In this document: one piece after another, positions 14,755 through 17,465 of the stretch | Numbering within the stretch: position 1 is the stretch's first letter | How the letters are laid out: the number at the start of each line of letters is the position of its first letter | Source of the DNA: an uncultured bacterium | Lineage (GTDB): Bacteria; Actinomycetota; Coriobacteriia; Coriobacteriales; Atopobiaceae | Direction: 5' to 3' | NCBI GenBank assembly: GCA_905215465.1 | Contig: CAJMPT010000039.1 | Location: 1 to 17,465, forward strand | DNA: 17,465 nt | Translations under genes and position numbers: made by a program | Notes under the pieces: generated by a model | What the model was told of the DNA's origin: nothing | Databases searched by the model: none | The model's input: only the letters and a program-made list of their open reading frames with translations

Positions 14755-14796
14755 GCGGGGCCGCTTGGGAGAGAAACCCAAACGGCCCCGCTTTTT
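14755..14796 (+). terminator. Leader terminator (attenuator) of cstA
   Basis: GCGGGGCCG (14755-14763) pairs with CGGCCCCGC (14783-14791), then after one C-A mismatch TTGGG pairs with CCCAA, with a loop AGAGAAA and five T residues (14792-14796). It lies only 31 bases before the cstA ATG and after no plus-strand gene, so it should end transcription inside the cstA leader unless it is prevented. Confidence 0.85.
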
Positions 14797-14827
14797 GTTG
14801 ACGGCACTTAAGGAGGAAAGAAAGTAA

Positions 14828-16627
14828 ATGAACGGAATCGTGCTGATGGTCGCCGCGGCGGTTGTTCTCGCCGGCGCCTACCTGCTCTACGGCAGGTGGC
14901 TGGCAAACAAGTGGGGCGTTGACGCCAACGCGCTCACCCCCGCCCGCCGCATGGAGGATGGCAAGAGCTTCTCTCCCGCCTCCGCCTTCACCGTGTTCTC
15001 CCACCAGTTCAGCTCCATCTGCGGCGCCGGCCCTGTCACGGGCACCATCGTCGCCATGGCCTTTGGCTGGCTGCCCGTCGTCCTCTGGGTCCTCATCGGC
15101 GGCATCTTCTTTGGCGCCGTGCACGACTTCGGCGCCCTCTACGCGTCCATGAAGAACAACGGCAAGTCCCTGGCCCAGCTCATCGAGAAGTACATCGGCA
15201 AGACTGGCCGTCGCCTCTTCCTGATCTTCTCCTGGCTGTTCTGCATCATCGTCATCGCCGCCTTCACCTCCATGGTCTGCGGCACCTTCAAGTACACTCC
15301 GGCTGAGGCGGGCGGCATCGACTACGCCAAGTCCTACGCCGCTGGCTGCGCTGGCACCATCTCCATCCTCTTCACCTTCGTGGCCATCGCCTTTGGCTGG
15401 GCCCAGCGCAAGTTCAACCTCGATGGCGTTAAGGAGTTTGTCGTCGCCGTCGTCGCCATTGTGCTGATGTTTGCTGTGGGCATGCAGTTCCCTCTCTACC
15501 TGGACCTCAACCAGTGGATCGCCGTCGTCATGGTCTACCTGGTCTTTGCCGGCGCCATGCCGATCCAGACCCTCAAGCAGCCGCGTGACTACCTCACCAC
15601 CATCATGATGGTCGTCATGATCGTCTGCGCCGTCCTGGGCATCGTCGTCCTGGGCGTCAAGGGCCAGGCCACCATCACAGCCCCCATGTTCACCGGCTTC
15701 TCCACCAAGTCCGGCATGATGTTCCCGGTGCTCTTTGTCTCCGTGGCTTGCGGCGCCCTCTCCGGCTTCCACAGCCTGGTCTCCTCCAGCACCTCCTCCA
15801 AGCAGGTTTCCAACGAGACCGATGCCGTCAAGGTCGGCTACGGCGCCATGGTCCTGGAGTCCTTCGTGGGCATCCTCGCCATCATCATCGCCGGCATCAT
15901 GTTCTCTGAGATGAACACCGCCGGCACCGGCTCCACCGGCGTTGCCGCCACCCCGTTCCAGATCTTTGCCGCCGGTATCGCCAAGGGCATGAAGGCCTTC
16001 GGCGTTGACGGCACCGTCGCCACCGTGTTCATGACCATGAACGTCTCGGCCCTGGCCCTGACCTCCCTTGACGCCGTGGCCCGCATCGCCCGCACGTCCT
16101 TCTCCGAGTTCTTTGCCAAGACCAACGACGCCCTGGCCATCGAGGACAAGTCCGGCGCCATGAAGGTCCTGGGCAACCCCTGGTTTGCCACCCTCGTGAC
16201 CCTGATCCCGGGCCTGGCCCTCACCTTTGGCGGCTACCTGGCCATCTGGCCGCTCTTTGGCGCCTCCAACCAGCTCCTGGGCGGCATGACCATGATCACC
16301 CTGGCCGTCTTCTGCAAGTGCACCGGCCGCAAGGGCGCCATGCTCTACGTGCCCGTGGCCTTCCTGCTCTGCTGCACCTTCACCTCCCTGGTCCAGAGCA
16401 TCATGGGCTGCGTCACCGCCCTCTCCGCTGGCAACCCTGCCACCCTGTTCAACTCCGCCCTGCAGCTCGTCTTTGCCATCCTGCTCGTGGTCCTCGGCCT
16501 CATCGTTGCCGTGAACTGCCTGCGCGAGCTGTTCACCAAGGAGGCTGGCTCTCTGCCCGACGAGGAGCCCGAGTGGTCCGAGCTCGGCCGCAAGAACTGC
16601 GGCGTCGAGGCCCCCGAGACCAAGTAG
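14828..16627 (+). CDS. cstA: CstA-family carbon starvation / peptide or pyruvate transporter
   Basis: This 599-residue multi-pass inner-membrane protein belongs to the CstA family, whose members take up pyruvate (BtsT, CstA in E. coli) or have been linked to peptide use in starvation. The N-terminal helix, the conserved SHQFSSICGAGPVTGTIVA block (about 58-76) and GAVHDFGALYASMKNNGKS (about 97-115) are hallmark segments. About fourteen or more hydrophobic segments follow, then a short acidic C-terminal tail. It is shorter than the E. coli proteins (about 700) but in the range of Gram-positive members. AAGGAGG at 14810-14816 supports the ATG. Expression is probably controlled by the structured leader and terminator just upstream. 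The substrate is not decided by sequence. Confidence 0.92.
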   Translation: MNGIVLMVAAAVVLAGAYLLYGRWLANKWGVDANALTPARRMEDGKSFSPASAFTVFSHQFSSICGAGPVTGTIVAMAFGWLPVVLWVLIGGIFFGAVHDFGALYASMKNNGKSLAQLIEKYIGKTGRRLFLIFSWLFCIIVIAAFTSMVCGTFKYTPAEAGGIDYAKSYAAGCAGTISILFTFVAIAFGWAQRKFNLDGVKEFVVAVVAIVLMFAVGMQFPLYLDLNQWIAVVMVYLVFAGAMPIQTLKQPRDYLTTIMMVVMIVCAVLGIVVLGVKGQATITAPMFTGFSTKSGMMFPVLFVSVACGALSGFHSLVSSSTSSKQVSNETDAVKVGYGAMVLESFVGILAIIIAGIMFSEMNTAGTGSTGVAATPFQIFAAGIAKGMKAFGVDGTVATVFMTMNVSALALTSLDAVARIARTSFSEFFAKTNDALAIEDKSGAMKVLGNPWFATLVTLIPGLALTFGGYLAIWPLFGASNQLLGGMTMITLAVFCKCTGRKGAMLYVPVAFLLCCTFTSLVQSIMGCVTALSAGNPATLFNSALQLVFAILLVVLGLIVAVNCLRELFTKEAGSLPDEEPEWSELGRKNCGVEAPETK

Positions 16628-16636
16628 CTCTCGGCG

Positions 16637-16653
16637 CAGGCGCTTCTCGCCTG
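16637..16653 (+). other. Small hairpin after cstA
   Basis: CAGGCG pairs with CGCCTG around CTTCT, 9 bases after the cstA stop. It has no T-run. It may help protect the mRNA end before the main terminator. Confidence 0.35.
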
Positions 16654-16673
16654 ATTGCCTTGCTGGATAGCGC

Positions 16674-16719
16674 GAACGCCCCGCACCAAGCGACTCGGTG
16701 CGGGGCGTTCCTTTGTTTT
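16674..16719 (+). terminator. Intrinsic terminator after cstA
   Basis: A perfect 14-bp stem pairs 16674-16687 with 16697-16710 around a 9-base loop, followed by CTTTGTTTT. It also lies just past the end of the minus-strand gene at 16746 and may serve both directions. Confidence 0.85.
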
Positions 16720-16745
16720 GGACGGCGGAACGGGGCTGCAGTGCC

Positions 16746-17399
16746 TTAGGGGAGTGGCGCTCGACCGTCCTCGGCAATCGTACGCGGATTCTGCCTGAGG
16801 ATTGCGCGGACGTCCTTCTCGTCGGGGAAGGCCTGGGAGAGCAGGGCGTGGAAGCGTGCGTTATGAGAGGGCTCGGCGAGGTGGGTGAGCTCGTGCGCCA
16901 CAACGTACTCCAGGCAGGTGGGCGGGTAGGCGGCCAGGCGGACGTTGACACGGATGCGACCGGTTGACGGAGTGCAGGAACCCCACCTTGAGGTGAGGGC
17001 GCGCAGCTGCCAGGCGGTGGCGTGCTGGCCCGTTGCGGCCTCGCAGGTCTTGACGACACTAGGGAGGGCCCGCGTCGCCTCGGTTCGGTAGAGCTCGTCT
17101 GCTGTGAGGCCATCGGGGAGCCTTACGAGCTTGCCCCATAGCGGGACGAGTCCGTCATCGGGGTTTGTGGCCTGTCTCTGCGCCGCTCGAGCAAGGGCCT
17201 TCTCCAGCCAGTCCTGGTGGGCGTTGAGGAATTCTTGGGCCTTCTGCCGGCTTGCCTGCCACGGGATGGTCAGGCCGACGCTGTTGTCGGGCTTCACGCG
17301 CAGGTTGAAATTCTTGACAGCCTTGCGGGTGACGTGGACGCATACCGTGCCGATCATGAGGTCGTACGTGGAGGCTGTTTTGGCCTGCTGATTGAGCAA
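16746..17399 (-). CDS. YgjP-like metal-dependent hydrolase (DUF45 / WLM-type metallopeptidase)
   Basis: This protein of about 217 residues is of the YgjP family, a zincin-like putative metallopeptidase. The C-terminal part carries WGSCTPSTGRIRVNVRLAAYP, then the zinc site VVAHELTHLAEPSHNARFH (HExxH plus a third His). The N-terminal part has the family's beta-strand pattern (VHVTRKAVKNFNLRVKP). The start is uncertain. TTG at 17397-17399 has AAGG 6 bases upstream and is my choice. TTG at 17438 and ATG at 17357 are alternatives; the latter would cut into the conserved first strand. The role of the family is poorly known. The gene is transcribed alone, towards cstA. Confidence 0.82.
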   Translation of the reverse strand: MLNQQAKTASTYDLMIGTVCVHVTRKAVKNFNLRVKPDNSVGLTIPWQASRQKAQEFLNAHQDWLEKALARAAQRQATNPDDGLVPLWGKLVRLPDGLTADELYRTEATRALPSVVKTCEAATGQHATAWQLRALTSRWGSCTPSTGRIRVNVRLAAYPPTCLEYVVAHELTHLAEPSHNARFHALLSQAFPDEKDVRAILRQNPRTIAEDGRAPLP

Positions 17400-17465
17400 A
17401 ACTCGCCTTGGGGGACTGCGGCAGCATTTCCGCACCAATCCTAGCCGACCTCGAGGGTGGGGACG

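Larger units (their letters stand above)
14560..14827 (+). promoter_or_regulatory. Structured 5' leader of cstA (candidate transcriptional switch)
   Basis: The 389-base gap 14439-14827 holds no normal-length gene. Its second half is highly structured. TGACTC (14602-14607) can pair with GAGTCA (14642-14647) around an inner GGTGC/GCACC hairpin. TACGGGTTGGC (14698-14708) pairs with 14714-14724. That same 3' arm (14712-14724) can instead pair with 14728-14739, with a 3-base loop and one bulge. The second choice excludes the first. GCGGC at 14733-14737 could also pair with GCCGC at 14760-14764 in the terminator's left arm. A leader terminator follows. GATACT at 14561-14566 is a possible -10 box. 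I could not match it to a known riboswitch class by eye. Confidence 0.55.

Noticed and set aside
14741..17113. A 790-codon open frame on the minus strand opposite cstA
   Set aside because: It is Gly/Asp/His/Glu-rich low-complexity sequence produced by the mirror of a GC-biased gene. cstA on the plus strand has clear family motifs and a ribosome site.
1..17465. tRNA, rRNA, CRISPR, toxin-antitoxin or phage genes
   Set aside because: I looked on both strands and saw no cloverleaf with conserved tRNA bases, no regular spaced repeats and no recognisable proteins of these types.

Overview
The base composition is high in G and C, with strong G/C preference at third codon positions. Together with the gene families, this points to an actinomycete of the Coriobacteriia type (Olsenella / Collinsella / Atopobium relatives). 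That placement is inferred from codon style, from the IS3-type element and from the peptide-fermenting gene content; no marker gene was searched.

Layout. The window opens with the last part of a type III glutamine synthetase (to 484). Next come a small membrane-anchored heavy-metal-binding protein (628-1023) and, tail to tail with it, a HAD phosphatase (1020-1742, minus). Ribosomal protein S1 (rpsA, about 1978-3156) follows. Its transcription terminator is split by a complete IS3-family insertion sequence (3205-4635), which sits in the hairpin loop and has a 3-bp target duplication. A five-gene oligopeptide/dipeptide ABC transporter operon (4858-10638) comes next: a binding lipoprotein, two permeases and two ATPases. 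Two cytosolic peptidases follow: a PepT-type tripeptidase (10870-12120) and an M42 aminopeptidase (12196-13260). A small unknown two-helix zinc-ribbon protein (13383-13793) converges on a nitroreductase (13893-14438, minus). A CstA-family transporter (14828-16627) is preceded by a 390-base structured leader ending in a strong terminator. The window closes with a YgjP-like metallopeptidase (16746-about 17399, minus).

How the genes fit together. The transporter brings peptides in, PepT and the M42 peptidase cut them to amino acids, and CstA-family proteins carry peptides or pyruvate. This is a coherent peptide-feeding block. The binding-protein gene is separated from its permease genes by alternative hairpins that could set their ratio. 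The cstA leader has mutually exclusive hairpins upstream of a terminator, so it looks like a transcriptional switch.

The most unusual points are the IS placed exactly in the loop of the rpsA terminator, the cstA leader, a 108-base closed RNA-like structure between the transporter operon and pepT, and the odd reading-frame arrangement of the IS transposase genes. No tRNA, rRNA, CRISPR array, phage gene or obvious defence system was seen.
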